Of a DNA stretch of 64,000 nt, positions 26,709-35,922 are shown in pieces; within the stretch, counting starts at the first letter, position 1, and every line of letters starts with the position of its first letter. A model generated the notes under the pieces. That model made no database searches, was not told the DNA's origin, and saw only the letters and a list, made by a program, of their open reading frames with translations. Source of the stretch: Streptomyces barringtoniae (GTDB lineage Bacteria > Actinomycetota > Actinomycetes > Streptomycetales > Streptomycetaceae); NCBI RefSeq assembly GCF_020819595.1, contig NZ_JAJHNP010000003.1, positions 1-64,000 of the forward strand, in the 5' to 3' direction. A program made the translations under genes and the position numbers.

Positions 26709-26723
26709 TCGGAGAGACAGACC

Positions 26724-27345
26724 CTAGTCGCCCTTGTATCCGATGTCGGCCAGTTCCTGGTCCGTGACCTTGGCGTACCCGGTGGTTCCGTCGTTCTTCG
26801 GGTGGAACGATTCGAGGCTGAGGCAGGTGTTGGTCCCAGGCTTCTCGTTGCTGTCACAGATCCCGTGGCCCTTGAAGGTGGGGACAGGATCGGCGAAGGC
26901 CACTTTGGTACCGCTCCTCTTCAACTCATCCACCTGGGCCTTCTGCTTGTCGCGTATGTAGTCGGCCAGGTAATTCAGGGTGTCGAAGTCGGCTGTCACG
27001 CATGGTTGGTCGCTGACGATGCGAGGGTAGCCCATGTGGACGATGTGCGCGTTCAGAGCAGCCCTCTGGATCTGGCCAATCAGGTCCCCGGTGACAGTGA
27101 CCGCTGGGTCGGCATTCCCCGTGCAATCCTGGTTTCCGCCAATGGTCAGCATGACCAGTGTCGTGTTTCCGGGCTGAGAACGCCCGAGTCGATCTGGGGC
27201 TTCTCGTGATAGTTCCCCATTAGACCCCACGACGAAGAGTTCCCATCCGTCAGCTGCCGGGGCTTCGCGCCGGAGCAGGTGACGTTCTGGAAGTCGACCG
27301 AGGAGCTGTGGCCGTCCGCGAGGGTGCCGATGCTCGAGCCCTGAC
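26724..27345 (-). pseudogene. SGNH/GDSL hydrolase, N-truncated and frameshifted
   Basis: The downstream frame reads TTLVMLTIGGNQDCTGNADP (block III-like GGN), IVHMGYPRIVSDQPC and the C-terminal block ESFHPKNDGTTGYAKVTDQE with the catalytic histidine of SGNH esterases. The upstream part, DFQNVTCSGAKPRQLTDGNS, is in another frame. The N-terminal GDSxS nucleophile block is absent. The stop codon TAG is formed by the CTAG at the right edge of the IS5 element, so the IS abuts the gene end precisely. Confidence 0.7.
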
Positions 27346-27892
27346 GAGGAAGAATCACCTTACGTCTCTACCAGTTGGCGAGGTGACCGGTTCGGGAGCT
27401 GTGTCGTTGTGGATGACACACTCGGTGACCGCCATCCGGAGTCCGTGGTTCTGGTCGACGCCGTACTGCGTTATCTCGACCTCCGTCCTCTCAGGGACAG
27501 GCATGGTGGAGGCATTGACCTGGGTCTCGATGTACCAGGCTGCGTGCCGAAGATGACCGCGAACGTCGTCGGCAAGCCGACGATGGTTCCTCTGCTGGGC
27601 ATGAAGGGTCCTCACCAACCGGCGCGCTCCGGCCCTGAGGGAGGTACGTGGGGGCGCACCGGGCGTCCACAGGGGGCGGAACGTCATTACTGGTTGCCTA
27701 ACTTGGCGAGAACGGCACGAGCGGGCGCGTCCCGGTAGGGGCCTTGCCGTACACGGCAGCGTCACATCCTGACCGCCCACCGTCCCGACGTCGGCCAAGC
27801 CCCATGCCGATCGAGGAGCCGCGCGACCACCGCCGGCATGCCCCAGCCGACCCTGCAGAATCGCCACCAAGTTTCACGGCCCCTTGAGGCAC
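27346..27892. other. Stretch without a recognisable gene
   Basis: Frames are open on both strands but carry no motif I can name. A minus-strand piece near 27360-27480 (VEITQYGVDQNHGLRMAVTE) looks coding-like but unassigned. Probably decayed. Confidence 0.35.
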
Positions 27893-28209
27893 ATGAACAA
27901 GAGGCACAGCAAGCCCAGCGCGTCGGGCGATCGGTTCGACCGCGCCCTGCCAAGCGAACTGCGCGGCGAACAGGTGGACGTCAAGCTCGTCCGCCTGACC
28001 AACGGCACCGAGACCGTCGTCGAGATCTGCATCCCCACCGCAGCCGTTCCGTCGGTGTCGGCTACGCGCGCCGTCGCAAGGACGAGAAGCACGGCCCCGA
28101 GCTGGGTATCGCCCTCTTCGGCTACCGCGCCCTGACGGACGCCGCCGAGCGCGCCCGTGATGACGGAATCAGCGCTGACCCGGCTGCTCTCTCCTCTCCC
28201 GAGGTGTGA
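27893..28209 (+). pseudogene. Small conserved protein (DUF1876-like?), frameshifted
   Basis: ATG 27893 opens NKRHSKPSASGDRFDRALPS and VDVKLVRLTNGTETVVEI. After a one-base shift near 28045 it continues as SVGVGYARRRKDEKHGPELG and ALFGYRALTDAAERARDDG to TGA 28209. The GVGxARR and the final helix resemble the DUF1876 dsRBD-like family, weakly. Without the shift the product is an 80-residue truncated protein. Confidence 0.4.
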
Positions 28210-28435
28210 TTCGCCTAAACCAACGCCCCCGCGTAAGCGGACCACGGCGGATCACGAACTACAAGCGGACCGCGGCCATGTGGTCGGCGATCCTCGGCAC
28301 CGAGGTGACTGGCACGAGCGGTTGGGGTGGCCTCACTATTCCGGTCTTGGTCTTGGGGCCCAGGAGGGGGCCGCACGGGAATGTGTTGCGGTTTGAGCTG
28401 GCCCTGGGTTCCTGCTGGGGTCGGCCGGCCCCGGT

Positions 28436-28927
28436 CTACTGATCGACCGTGAAGATCGCCGCCCGGCCGTTCCGTGCTGCCGTGCGGTAGAAATTCTTCA
28501 GTCCGGGCAGAAATGCCTGGGTGTAGGCGATGTCCTCCGCGTCTGCGGTGCCTTGGTAGGCGTTGAACGTGAGCGTGGAGAAGCGATCGCACAGCCACTG
28601 CCCGTCAAGTGGTTCGAGGGCTGCCGCGACCTCGCGGACCTGCTCCGCAGTGACGTAGCAGACGATGTAGTCGTCGCTTTCGTGCAGCGGCACCCCGCCG
28701 AGGATGACGTGCGACAGGGGGAAGTGGCCGTTGTCGAAGGCCAGGTCGCCGTCCGTGAAGCAGCGGTGCAGCGCGTCCCAGGATTTGTCGAGTTCGAAGA
28801 GATGGTCGAGGTCCCAGCGCTCCTCGATCTCTTCGACGAGCTGCATCAACTCGTCACCGTCCTGGCAGGCCAGCAGCCGTTCGGCGGCACCGCCGTCCAG
28901 GGCGAAGAGCACCGCGCGAGCCGCCAT
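28436..28927 (-). CDS. DUF1877 (YfbM-like) protein
   Basis: 163 residues from ATG 28925-28927 with GGGAGG upstream. Conserved DUF1877 parts: DLDHLFELDKSWDALHRCFT, PLSHVILGGVPLHESDDYIV, VTAEQVREVAAALEPL and DAEDIAYTQAFLPGLKNFY. Soluble cytoplasmic protein. The family is structurally known (YfbM) but without an assigned activity. Some members are found near toxin/immunity loci. It appears complete and monocistronic. Confidence 0.88.
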   Translation of the reverse strand: MAARAVLFALDGGAAERLLACQDGDELMQLVEEIEERWDLDHLFELDKSWDALHRCFTDGDLAFDNGHFPLSHVILGGVPLHESDDYIVCYVTAEQVREVAAALEPLDGQWLCDRFSTLTFNAYQGTADAEDIAYTQAFLPGLKNFYRTAARNGRAAIFTVDQ

Positions 28928-29005
28928 CGTGTCCTCCCGCCGCTGTGATGATTCGCTCGGCGTGATCCAACCACATGCTCGACGGGCAGGTGCGCTGGGC
29001 CGCCT

Positions 29006-29184
29006 CTATCCGCTGGCCCGCGGTTTGGCCCTGGTTTGGGCGAGGCGGTAGGGAACGGTGCCGGTCTCGATGATGATGCTGTTGAAGGTGGGGCGGTCGA
29101 CGATGGCCGCGCAGAGGCGGGGCGGTGTGGTCCTGGTCCAGCCTTCGAACGATTCGTCCGAGGCGTTCGCAACACTGTTCAGTG
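29006..29184 (-). mobile_element. IS21-type IstB-like C-terminal remnant
   Basis: The minus strand encodes ASDESFEGWTRTTPPRLCAA and IVDRPTFNSIIIETGTVPYR, then LAQTRAKP to the stop. This is the C-terminal end of IS21 helper ATPases (LCAAIVDRLTFxxxIIETGTxSYR). The AAA+ core is missing. Confidence 0.55.
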
Positions 29185-29466
29185 ATCTGAGTACGGCTGT
29201 GAACGTTGAACGACCCGGATCGTCATCGTCGGCCCCGCCAAACGTGCCGCAGGACCGGGACTGCAGTCATGGGCGTCCCTGGGACAGGTCGCAGTTGGCG
29301 GATTCCGGTGGCTGGCTTCACGGGCCGAGCAGAGCCGCGCCCAGCCAAGGCCGGCCAACCACGATCGCGCCCCGTGAAGCAGGGGAACCCGGTGGGGCAA
29401 ACCCCCGTGTGCGGAGGCCTGTTGGCAGGATGTCGGTGATGGACGGGGCAGGCGAAGCTCGTCCAC

Positions 29467-30960
29467 ATGATGAAGATCAAGCGAAACGCAGCCCTGTTCG
29501 CCGCCTCCGCCGCCGTGCTGAGCCTCGCCGTACCCCTCACATCGGCGTCCGCTTCGACGGCCGCCAATGCCCGGCCGCCGCACCTCGACTGGACGAAGTG
29601 CCAGGGAACAGGCCTCGATCCGCGGCAGGAGTGCGCGACCATCGAGGTGCCGATGGACTACGCCGACCCGCACGGCAAGAAGATCACCCTCGCGTTCTCC
29701 CGAATCCCTGCCGAGAACCCGAAGACACGCCGCGGCGCCCTGTTCATGATCCCCGGCGGACCCGGCGGCGGCAGCCTCGACCAGCCCTCGGGCAAGGGGC
29801 AGAAGCTGCCGCAGGAAGTACGGGACACCTACGACCTGATCGGGTTCGATCCCCGGGGGTACGGCCTCTCCTCCCCGGTCAGCTGCGACGTGGAACGCAG
29901 TGACCTCGCCCGGACGAAGCTCCTTCCCTGGCCCGCCCCCGACGGCTCCGTCACACAGACCATGGCCACCGCGCGGCGGATGTCGGAAGCCTGCGCACGC
30001 AACGGCGGCCAGCTGATCCGGCACATCAGCACCGCCAACGAGGCCCGCGACCTGGACCGCATCCGGGCGGCGCTCGGCGAGCGGAAGATCTCCGCCTGGG
30101 GCGTCTCGTACGGGACGTACGTCGGCGCCGTCTACAACGAGTTGTTCCCGTACCGCACCGACCGCTTCGTGCTGGACAGCAACGACAACCCCGACCACAT
30201 ACGGGTACAGCGGGCCTGGCTCGCCGCGTTCGAGGTGGGCGTCGAGGACAACTTCCCCGAGTTCGCCGAGTGGGCGTCCCAGCCCGGCAACCCCGAGCGA
30301 GTGGCCGGGACCCCGGCCGAGGTGCGCCGCCTCTTCCTGCACCTCGCCGCACGCCTCGACCGTGAACCCCTCCCGTGGCCCGGCGCCAACCCGGAGGAGC
30401 TCAACGGCAACGTGTTCCGCCAGACGATGCTGGACAGCCTCTACGACCCCGACGACTATCTCGCCCTGGCCAAGCTGATCCTCGCTGCCCAGAAGGGCAC
30501 CGTGCCGCCCGCGCCCCAGGCGCCGCCCGAGCCGGTCCTGCAGAACGTCACCGCGGTCAGTGCCGCCACACTCTGCAACGACGTCGCCTGGCCCAGGTCC
30601 GCGGCCGGGTACGAGAAAGAAGTTGCCGAGAGCCGCGCCAAGTTCCCGCTGACCGCGGGGATGCCGAGGAACGCGACGGTGTGCGCCGCCTGGCCGTACA
30701 CGCCGAAGGAACCGGCGGTACGCATCACCGACCGTGGCCCCTCCACCGTCCTCATGGTCCAGAACCGGCGGGACGTGGCCACCCCCCTCAGCGGCGCCCT
30801 CAAACTCCGCGAGGCCCTCGGCAGGCGCGCCGTCATGGTGACCGTGAACTCCACCGGCCACGAAGCCTATCTCGCCAACGGCAACGCCTGCGGCGATCGG
30901 ACGGTCGCCCACTTCCTGGCGACGGGTAAGCGGCCGTCGCGGGACATCGCCTGCGACTAG
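29467..30960 (+). CDS. Secreted tripeptidyl aminopeptidase-like hydrolase
   Basis: 497 residues from ATG 29467. A signal peptide spans residues 1-31 (ASAAVLSLAVPLTSASAST). The alpha/beta hydrolase core has the oxyanion region MIPGGPGGGS, nucleophile WGVSYGTYVG (Ser214) and a C-terminal TAP-type domain with acid in VQNRRDVATP and histidine in NSTGHEAYLANGNACGD. The layout matches the Streptomyces Tap/SlpD/SlpE family (peptidase S33), which removes N-terminal tripeptides from secreted proteins. Cysteines near 45/56 and 373/407/464/496 are plausible disulphides. No partner gene next to it. Confidence 0.92.
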   Translation: MMKIKRNAALFAASAAVLSLAVPLTSASASTAANARPPHLDWTKCQGTGLDPRQECATIEVPMDYADPHGKKITLAFSRIPAENPKTRRGALFMIPGGPGGGSLDQPSGKGQKLPQEVRDTYDLIGFDPRGYGLSSPVSCDVERSDLARTKLLPWPAPDGSVTQTMATARRMSEACARNGGQLIRHISTANEARDLDRIRAALGERKISAWGVSYGTYVGAVYNELFPYRTDRFVLDSNDNPDHIRVQRAWLAAFEVGVEDNFPEFAEWASQPGNPERVAGTPAEVRRLFLHLAARLDREPLPWPGANPEELNGNVFRQTMLDSLYDPDDYLALAKLILAAQKGTVPPAPQAPPEPVLQNVTAVSAATLCNDVAWPRSAAGYEKEVAESRAKFPLTAGMPRNATVCAAWPYTPKEPAVRITDRGPSTVLMVQNRRDVATPLSGALKLREALGRRAVMVTVNSTGHEAYLANGNACGDRTVAHFLATGKRPSRDIACD

Positions 30961-31492
30961 AGCGTGCTGCACAAAGCTCTGAGCTGGGCATCTCCCCAAT
31001 GTGGCCGGGGTGCTAAGGGTGGCTGCCACGCTGGTCGGCCCTGCCACCGGACCACGGTCGCGAGTTGAGCCGTGTTGTTCGTACGGCCCTTCTCGCCTGT
31101 CTCAGGGGCGGCTCTTGCCGGGGAGGGCAGGAACGCCCGCTCCCCGGCCGCCCGCGCGGGAGCCGAACGACCGACTGTGCCTGAACAACGAGCGATATGG
31201 TCCGGTCGGCGGCCGGCTGAAGAGCCGACGTGGTCGCCCGGCCCGGATCGTGCCGACGAGGTCGTCCCCGGGTGTGCTGGCGGAAACCGGCAGACACACT
31301 TGTCCCGCCGGTTGGCGAGCCACTTCGCACGTCAGTGCACCGTGGTCAAGCCACTCCGGTCCTGCCACGGTCGCCGGGAACGGATTCCTTCTCCGCATGG
31401 ACTCGGGGATTTCCTCCGAAGAACAGAGATGGAGCCGGGTTGAGCCGGGCGCAGGGTGCTGTTGCAGTCAGGCCCGGGCTGCTTTGCCGGTA
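30961..31492. other. Stretch without a recognisable gene
   Basis: About 530 bases between convergent genes. Frames are open but show no motif or ribosome binding site. Confidence 0.4.
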
Positions 31493-31538
31493 CAACTCGC
31501 GGTAGTGGCGCTCGAAGTGGCGTCACTACCGCGAGTTG
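31493..31538. terminator. Large hairpin terminator between convergent genes
   Basis: CAACTCGCGGTAGTG (31493-31507) and CACTACCGCGAGTTG (31524-31538) form a perfect 15-bp stem with a 16-base loop, 29 bases beyond the end of the transglycosylase gene. Confidence 0.7.
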
Positions 31539-31566
31539 CGGAGTTCCTTGGAGCGGTAATTCCCTG

Positions 31567-32241
31567 TCAGTAGGGTCCGTTGACGTTGTCGATGGAGCCG
31601 TAACGGTGGTAGGCGTAGTTGCAGGCGGCAGTGATGTTGGCGACGGGGTCGTAGATGTCCGACGAGGTGCCCGGCACGTGGTAGGCGGTGAAGGTGGACT
31701 GGATCACCTGGAGCAGGCCGATGGAGGGGTGGCCGGCGGCGGCGTTGGAGTCCCAGAGGTTGATGGCTTTGGGATTGCCGGAGGATTCCCTCATCACGTT
31801 GCGGTGGATCCCGTCGTAGGTGCCGGGGATGCCGTTCTTGGCCATGATCGCGAGGGAGTGCTTGATCCAGCCGTCCAGGTTGTTCGTGTAGGTCTGGCCG
31901 CTGGAGGCGGTCGTGGTCGACGTGGACTTCGAAGCCTTTGCGGCCTTCGTGGCGGGGGTTGATCCGGCGGGCAGGGTCAGGACCTGTCCCGGCTGGACGG
32001 CATAGGGGCTCGTCATGTGGTTGGCGGTCGCGATGGCGGGCCAGCCCCCGGGCACGTGCTGGGTGCGGGCTATGGAAGCCAGGTGGTCGCCGGCCCGAAC
32101 GGTGTAGGTGGTCGCGGCGGAGGCGGCCTGGGCCGTGCCCAGTGCGGCGGTGGAGACCAGGGCGAGCGCGCCGCCGGCGATGGTGCCAGCGGTGATGAGT
32201 CGGCGTACCCGGGAGGGGCGCTTGCGGGCGTGACGGGGCAT
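31567..32241 (-). CDS. LysM domain lytic transglycosylase-like protein
   Basis: 224 residues from ATG 32239-32241, with AAAAGGACC upstream. Order: a signal peptide (about 1-42, ALALVSTAALGTAQAASA), one LysM (45-91: TYTVRAGDHLASIARTQ through VQPGQVLTLP), an S/T-rich linker, and a transglycosylase SLT domain. The latter has RNVMRESSGNPKAINLWDSN (Glu152 as the probable catalytic acid) and HPSIGLLQVIQSTF, ending YHRYGSIDNVNGPY. Exported murein hydrolase for cell-wall turnover, e.g. during spore germination. No ydaO-type leader was recognised upstream. Confidence 0.9.
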   Translation of the reverse strand: MPRHARKRPSRVRRLITAGTIAGGALALVSTAALGTAQAASAATTYTVRAGDHLASIARTQHVPGGWPAIATANHMTSPYAVQPGQVLTLPAGSTPATKAAKASKSTSTTTASSGQTYTNNLDGWIKHSLAIMAKNGIPGTYDGIHRNVMRESSGNPKAINLWDSNAAAGHPSIGLLQVIQSTFTAYHVPGTSSDIYDPVANITAACNYAYHRYGSIDNVNGPY

Positions 32242-33022
32242 GGAACGGTCCTTTTCCAGAATTTGCATGTCCCGCAGTTGCCGACCCCCTCGGCAAACTG
32301 CACCGCATTTCGTTCAGCGATGCCTGCGGCGCGCACATTCTTAAGCCGCCGGGAATAAATCGACAATTCCCCTCATCACTAACCGGCTTCGTTGCTCAGC
32401 CACCTTCACGCGCCACAAAGGCTTGGGGTTTGGGGGAGTTATCGACGATCCAATTTACTAAGGCGCCTCGTAAGTGAATTGAGTCACTTGTCTCGAGTTA
32501 GTCGCATTAACGATTTAAATGATGACGTATCGACTCTTTCCTATTTATCGGACATATGGTGCATTCCTCAGCGAATCCCCCACCTGTCGCAGGGCACAAC
32601 CTGCGCTGCGATCCGCCGGCGCCGCTGACCCCGTCGTACTCACCGTGAACGCCGTCGGCCTGGGCACCGGCGCGGTGCTGACAGCGCTCGGCCGGACCCC
32701 TCCCCCGGCCGTTCCTCCGACCGGCACCACCCCCGTCCGCGTCGCCGAGCACCCCGCCGGCCGGCACCAGCGCCGGTCCGACCGCCGCCGCCAAGGCCAT
32801 CTCGCCGACCAGCGCCTCCGGCCTCCGCATCCCCGTAAGCACAGCAGTCCCATGGAAGCCACCGTCACGGCTCCTGACAGCCACGCCCGTCGTCGCGCCA
32901 CCCGGTCGCCGGCTCATGATCGGCGCTCGCCGCAGCCGACACTCCCCTACACCCGGCGGAGTGGACACGATGGCTCCCCCCGCAGGATGACCGCGGTTGT
33001 GCCATGGGCGATGCTGTGGCCC
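32242..33022. other. Long divergent intergenic region with an AT-rich core
   Basis: About 780 bases between the transglycosylase and hydrolase starts. Positions 32340-32570 are clearly AT-richer than the rest of the window, with tracts such as GGAATAAATCGACAATT and TTAACGATTTAAATGATG. AAGTGA/TCACTT form a small inverted repeat at 32472-32489. From about 32580 the composition returns to high GC, but no gene is recognised there. Probably a regulatory region or an acquired patch. Confidence 0.5.
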
Positions 33023-34132
33023 GTGACAGCTGATCTTCACAGAGACGCAGCCGGATCCGGAGACGGGGACGGAGCCGGACATGGAGACGGAGACGGGGGC
33101 ACCCATCCCGCCTCCGCTTCGCCGTCGCTCCCCGCCGAGCCCGCGCCCCGGCCACGCCGCACCCGGCTGCGACGGTGGCTGCGGCGCGCCGCGCTGGGTT
33201 GTGCCCTCGTGCTGGTGGTCGTCACAGCGGCCTCGTTGGTGTACAACGCCGTAACCGCCGGGCGCGCCACGCCGCCGCGCGGCCTCAGGTACGTGCAGGC
33301 CGCCGACGTCCGCACGCGCTACCAGACCTGGGGCACGGCGGGCCCGCCGGTCGTGCTGGTGCACGGCGCCTTCGAATCCGTCGACACCTGGTCGCGCCTT
33401 GCCCCGCTGCTCGCCCGCGACCACCGGGTGTACGCGCTCGACCTGACGGGCGACGGATACAGCGAGCGCCACGGCCCGTACACCGTCGACCATTTCACCC
33501 GGCAGCTCCTGGGCTTCCTGAGCGCCTTGCACCTCGGCGGTCCGGGCGACCGCCCGCTGCTGGTGGGGCACTCCAGCGGAGCCGCCGTGGTCACCGAGGC
33601 GGCGCTCCGGGCCCCCGGCCGGCTGGGGGGTGTGATGCTTCTCGACGGCGACGCCCTCGATACGGGCGCCGGGCCGCCGCCGGCCTTGAAGTACGTGCTG
33701 ATCGACCCGTACCGCACCAGCCTGCTGCGGTTCGGGCTAGGCATCGACGCGCTGATCCGCAGCGTGTACGACGCACAGTGCGGACCTGCCTGTCCGCGCC
33801 TGGACGCCGCCGGTCTGGATCAGTGGCGACGCCCGCTGCAGGTGCCGGGCGCGGAGAGCGCGCTCTGGAGCATGCTGGCCGCGGGTGTGCCGGGTCTGCC
33901 CGCGGACCAGGTGGCCCGGCTCGCCGGGGTGCACCTGCCCAAGTCGGTGGTCTTCGGTGCCCAGGACGACGTGTTCACCCGGCAGACACCGCAGGAGACC
34001 GCCCGACGCATCGGCGCACCGCCGGCGACCCTCATCCCGGGCGCCCGGCACCTCACGATGATCTCCAGCCCCGAGGCAGTGGCGAAGGCCGTCGACAGAC
34101 TCACGGCGGCATCGATCGCGGCATCCCGGTGA
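33023..34132 (+). CDS. Membrane-anchored alpha/beta hydrolase
   Basis: I chose GTG 33023-33025, giving 369 residues. The frame is open far upstream, so the start is uncertain. An acidic/proline N-terminus and a membrane span (about 55-76, ALGCALVLVVVTAASLVYNA) precede the hydrolase fold: VVLVHGAFESVDTW (oxyanion), LLVGHSSGAAVVTEA (nucleophile serine), VVFGAQDDVFTRQ (acid) and PGARHLTMISSPEAV (histidine). Cytoplasmic N-terminus and external catalytic domain are likely. Substrate unknown. Confidence 0.85.
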   Translation: MTADLHRDAAGSGDGDGAGHGDGDGGTHPASASPSLPAEPAPRPRRTRLRRWLRRAALGCALVLVVVTAASLVYNAVTAGRATPPRGLRYVQAADVRTRYQTWGTAGPPVVLVHGAFESVDTWSRLAPLLARDHRVYALDLTGDGYSERHGPYTVDHFTRQLLGFLSALHLGGPGDRPLLVGHSSGAAVVTEAALRAPGRLGGVMLLDGDALDTGAGPPPALKYVLIDPYRTSLLRFGLGIDALIRSVYDAQCGPACPRLDAAGLDQWRRPLQVPGAESALWSMLAAGVPGLPADQVARLAGVHLPKSVVFGAQDDVFTRQTPQETARRIGAPPATLIPGARHLTMISSPEAVAKAVDRLTAASIAASR

Positions 34133-34489
34133 CTCCACGGCCGCCCGTTGTCCGGCTGGTTGAGGTCCGGCGCGTCCAACTACTCGCCCCCGAGCCGTCG
34201 CACGTGGTCACTCGATGATTCCAGTCCCTCTGCGAACAACCAACCTTCAAACCACAGAGGCATCTGGGTTGCCGCTTCATCCCGAAAAGCGCGCTGCCTG
34301 GCGCGAGCGCCGGAACGAACATGGCCTGCTCCCCCGCCCCCGCGTCCATCACGCGGGCCGGACGGCGAAGCCCGCAAGACTCGCATCTGTTCCGGCGTGG
34401 GTTGCTCTCCGCCAAACCTGAAGGGTCGGCGCCGCGGGAGAGATCGGTGCCGGCGCTCCGGAGTTTCAGATGTCTGAGGCGCGAGCGTG

Positions 34490-34600
34490 CGGAGCGCGTA
34501 CGGTCCGGTGAACTTGGCGCGGTACGTGGCCCCGTCGCCCGCCGGGGTGACGGGATCCAACGCGCCGTCGACAGCGATCGTGGGCACGGCGCTCCGGAAT
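34490..34600 (-). pseudogene. Alpha/beta hydrolase C-terminal scrap
   Basis: The minus strand reads AVPTIAVDGALDPVTPAGDG and YRAKFTGPYALRTL. This is the late strand/acid region of haloalkane-dehalogenase or epoxide-hydrolase-like proteins (VPTIxLDGxxDxVTP..KFxGPY). Neither the nucleophile nor the histidine region is nearby. Confidence 0.45.
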
Positions 34601-34604
34601 CCGT

Positions 34605-34932
34605 GCTGCGAGCACTGGCCCACGGCACCAGGGTGGGCAACGAGGGTCAGTTCACGGTGCACGAGGCGATCCGCAAGGCGCTGCCCGTCCACGAGGACGG
34701 CGAGGGCCTCTGGGAGCGCGCCACCGCGGACTACCGGTACGCATTGCACACGGCCGCCCGCCATCTGCACACCCTGACTCCGAAACCCGCCTATTCAGTG
34801 GAAGAGACGGCCGACCTGCTCTGGCATTGGTTCGGCCCCGCCAGCTGGCGGACGCTGGTGATCGAGAGCGGCTGGTCGTGGGACCGTGCCGAGGAAGTCC
34901 TTCGCGAGACGGCGGTCGCCGCGCTCCGCTGA
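34605..34932 (+). pseudogene. Truncated gene, C-terminal helical domain only
   Basis: The plus strand reads FTVHEAIRKALPVHEDGEGL, HTAARHLHTLTPKPAYSVEE and LWHWFGPASWRTLVIESGW, then WDRAEEVLRETAVAAL to TGA. This looks like a genuine helical C-terminal domain. Upstream in the same frame the sequence overlaps the antisense hydrolase scrap and is not natural, so the N-terminal part is lost. Family not recognised. Confidence 0.35.
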
Positions 34933-35073
34933 CACCGCTCGGCGGCATCGGCAAGGAGCGGGCGCCCGCCTCCGCATCGGCCTATTCGGGGTCCCGTCCC
35001 TGGACAATCTCACCGCCCGGCCCACTGCCCGGGCGGACTCGGCAACCGCGAGGCCGCCACTCACCCCTATTTC

Positions 35074-35090
35074 GAGGGGGGCCTCATGTT
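35074..35090 (+). promoter_or_regulatory. TetR box 1 (GAGG-N4-CCTCAT-N-TT)
   Basis: GAGGGGGGCCTCATGTT lies 13-29 bases upstream of the TetR start. Two further copies stand upstream of the secreted repeat-protein gene (36818-36834 and 36854-36870), with 14-15 of 17 positions shared in each pair. Confidence 0.55.
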
Positions 35091-35102
35091 ACGGTGGTGA
35101 GC

Positions 35103-35804
35103 ATGAGTGACCGTCCCGTCCCGTTCGCCGAAGCCCCGGCCAAACCGTTGCGCCGTGACGCGCAGCGCAATCGGGATGCGATCCTGGCCGCTGCGCGTGA
35201 AGCGTTCGCGGCCCAGGGTCTGGGCGCCTCCTTGGAAGGTGTCGCCCGCGAGGCCGGCGTGGCGATCGGAACTCTCTACCGTCATTTCCCCACCCGGCTC
35301 TCGCTGGTCGAAGAACTCTTCGCCGCGAAGTTCCTGGATCTGCTCGACTCCGCGAAACAGGCCGCCGCGATGGACGACGCCTGGCAGGGGTTCTGCTTCT
35401 ATCTGGAGAAATTTTGCGAACTCCAGGCCTGTGACCGCGCCTTCAACGACCTGGTCTCCGCCCGGCTGCCCACTCATGTGCTCGCCAGCCAGGTCCAGGA
35501 GCAGGCGAGGGAACTGTCCGGCCAGATCTTCCGCAACGCACAGCAGCGGGGCGTCGTGCGCAAGGACGTCACACCAGAGGACATCGCCTTCGTGATCTGG
35601 TCCCAGGCGGGCATCATCCAGGCGACCCGCGCCGTGGCCCCCAACGCCTGGCGCCGCCACCTGCACCTGATGCTCGACGCATTCCGCGCCGAGTGCGCCC
35701 ACGAACTGCCCGAGCCGCCACTGACGCCGCAGCAGGTCGAACAGACCCTGATCTCCTTGGAATGCCCCCGCGAGGAATGCCCCGAGTGCGACGAGGGGGA
35801 ATGA
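35103..35804 (+). CDS. TetR/AcrR-family regulator
   Basis: 233 residues from ATG 35103. N-terminal HTH: RNRDAILAAAREAFAAQGLG and SLEGVAREAGVAIGTLYRHF (recognition helix). The C-terminal ligand domain is helical, ending with a cysteine-rich tail LECPREECPECDEGE. The three cysteines of that tail are unusual for TetR proteins and could be redox- or metal-responsive, which is inference. A palindromic box sits 13 bases upstream of its start, and similar boxes stand before the secreted tandem-repeat gene, suggesting autoregulation plus control of that gene. Confidence 0.9.
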   Translation: MSDRPVPFAEAPAKPLRRDAQRNRDAILAAAREAFAAQGLGASLEGVAREAGVAIGTLYRHFPTRLSLVEELFAAKFLDLLDSAKQAAAMDDAWQGFCFYLEKFCELQACDRAFNDLVSARLPTHVLASQVQEQARELSGQIFRNAQQRGVVRKDVTPEDIAFVIWSQAGIIQATRAVAPNAWRRHLHLMLDAFRAECAHELPEPPLTPQQVEQTLISLECPREECPECDEGE

Positions 35805-35922
35805 CCGCGGCAGGTACGACGGCCGGGACGTCGTAGCGCGCACGGTTCCCGGCGCCGTCGGCCGGTACGGGTCTTCCATCCCGGGCGACAGACACCCACG
35901 GCTGACGGGTTCCGGACAAGCC

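Larger units (their letters stand above)
25314..26723 (+). mobile_element. IS5-family insertion sequence with passenger gene, flanked by CTAG
   Basis: Terminal inverted repeats are GGTCTGTCCCTTCGATC (25314-25330) and, read inward from the right, GGTCTGTCTCTCCGATC (26707-26723), 15 of 17 identical. Both ends are flanked by CTAG (25310-25313 and 26724-26727), fitting the YTAR target duplications of IS5-type elements. The 1410-bp length is about 500 bp longer than usual for this group, because the 109-residue zinc-ribbon gene (25391-25720) lies between the left end and the transposase. Confidence 0.7.

Noticed and set aside
29179..31047. A 622-codon open frame antisense to the tripeptidyl aminopeptidase
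   Set aside because: It mirrors a gene with complete active-site motifs; its protein is composition-driven with no motif. It is a GC-rich shadow.
32242..32460. ydaO-type c-di-AMP riboswitch before the LysM transglycosylase
   Set aside because: Such leaders occur before Streptomyces wall-hydrolase genes, but I could not find the conserved motif segments here.
32519..33022. N-terminal extension of the membrane hydrolase back to 32519
   Set aside because: The extension crosses the AT-rich region, is proline/arginine-rich and unnatural; GTG 33023 gives a normal cytoplasmic tail plus span.
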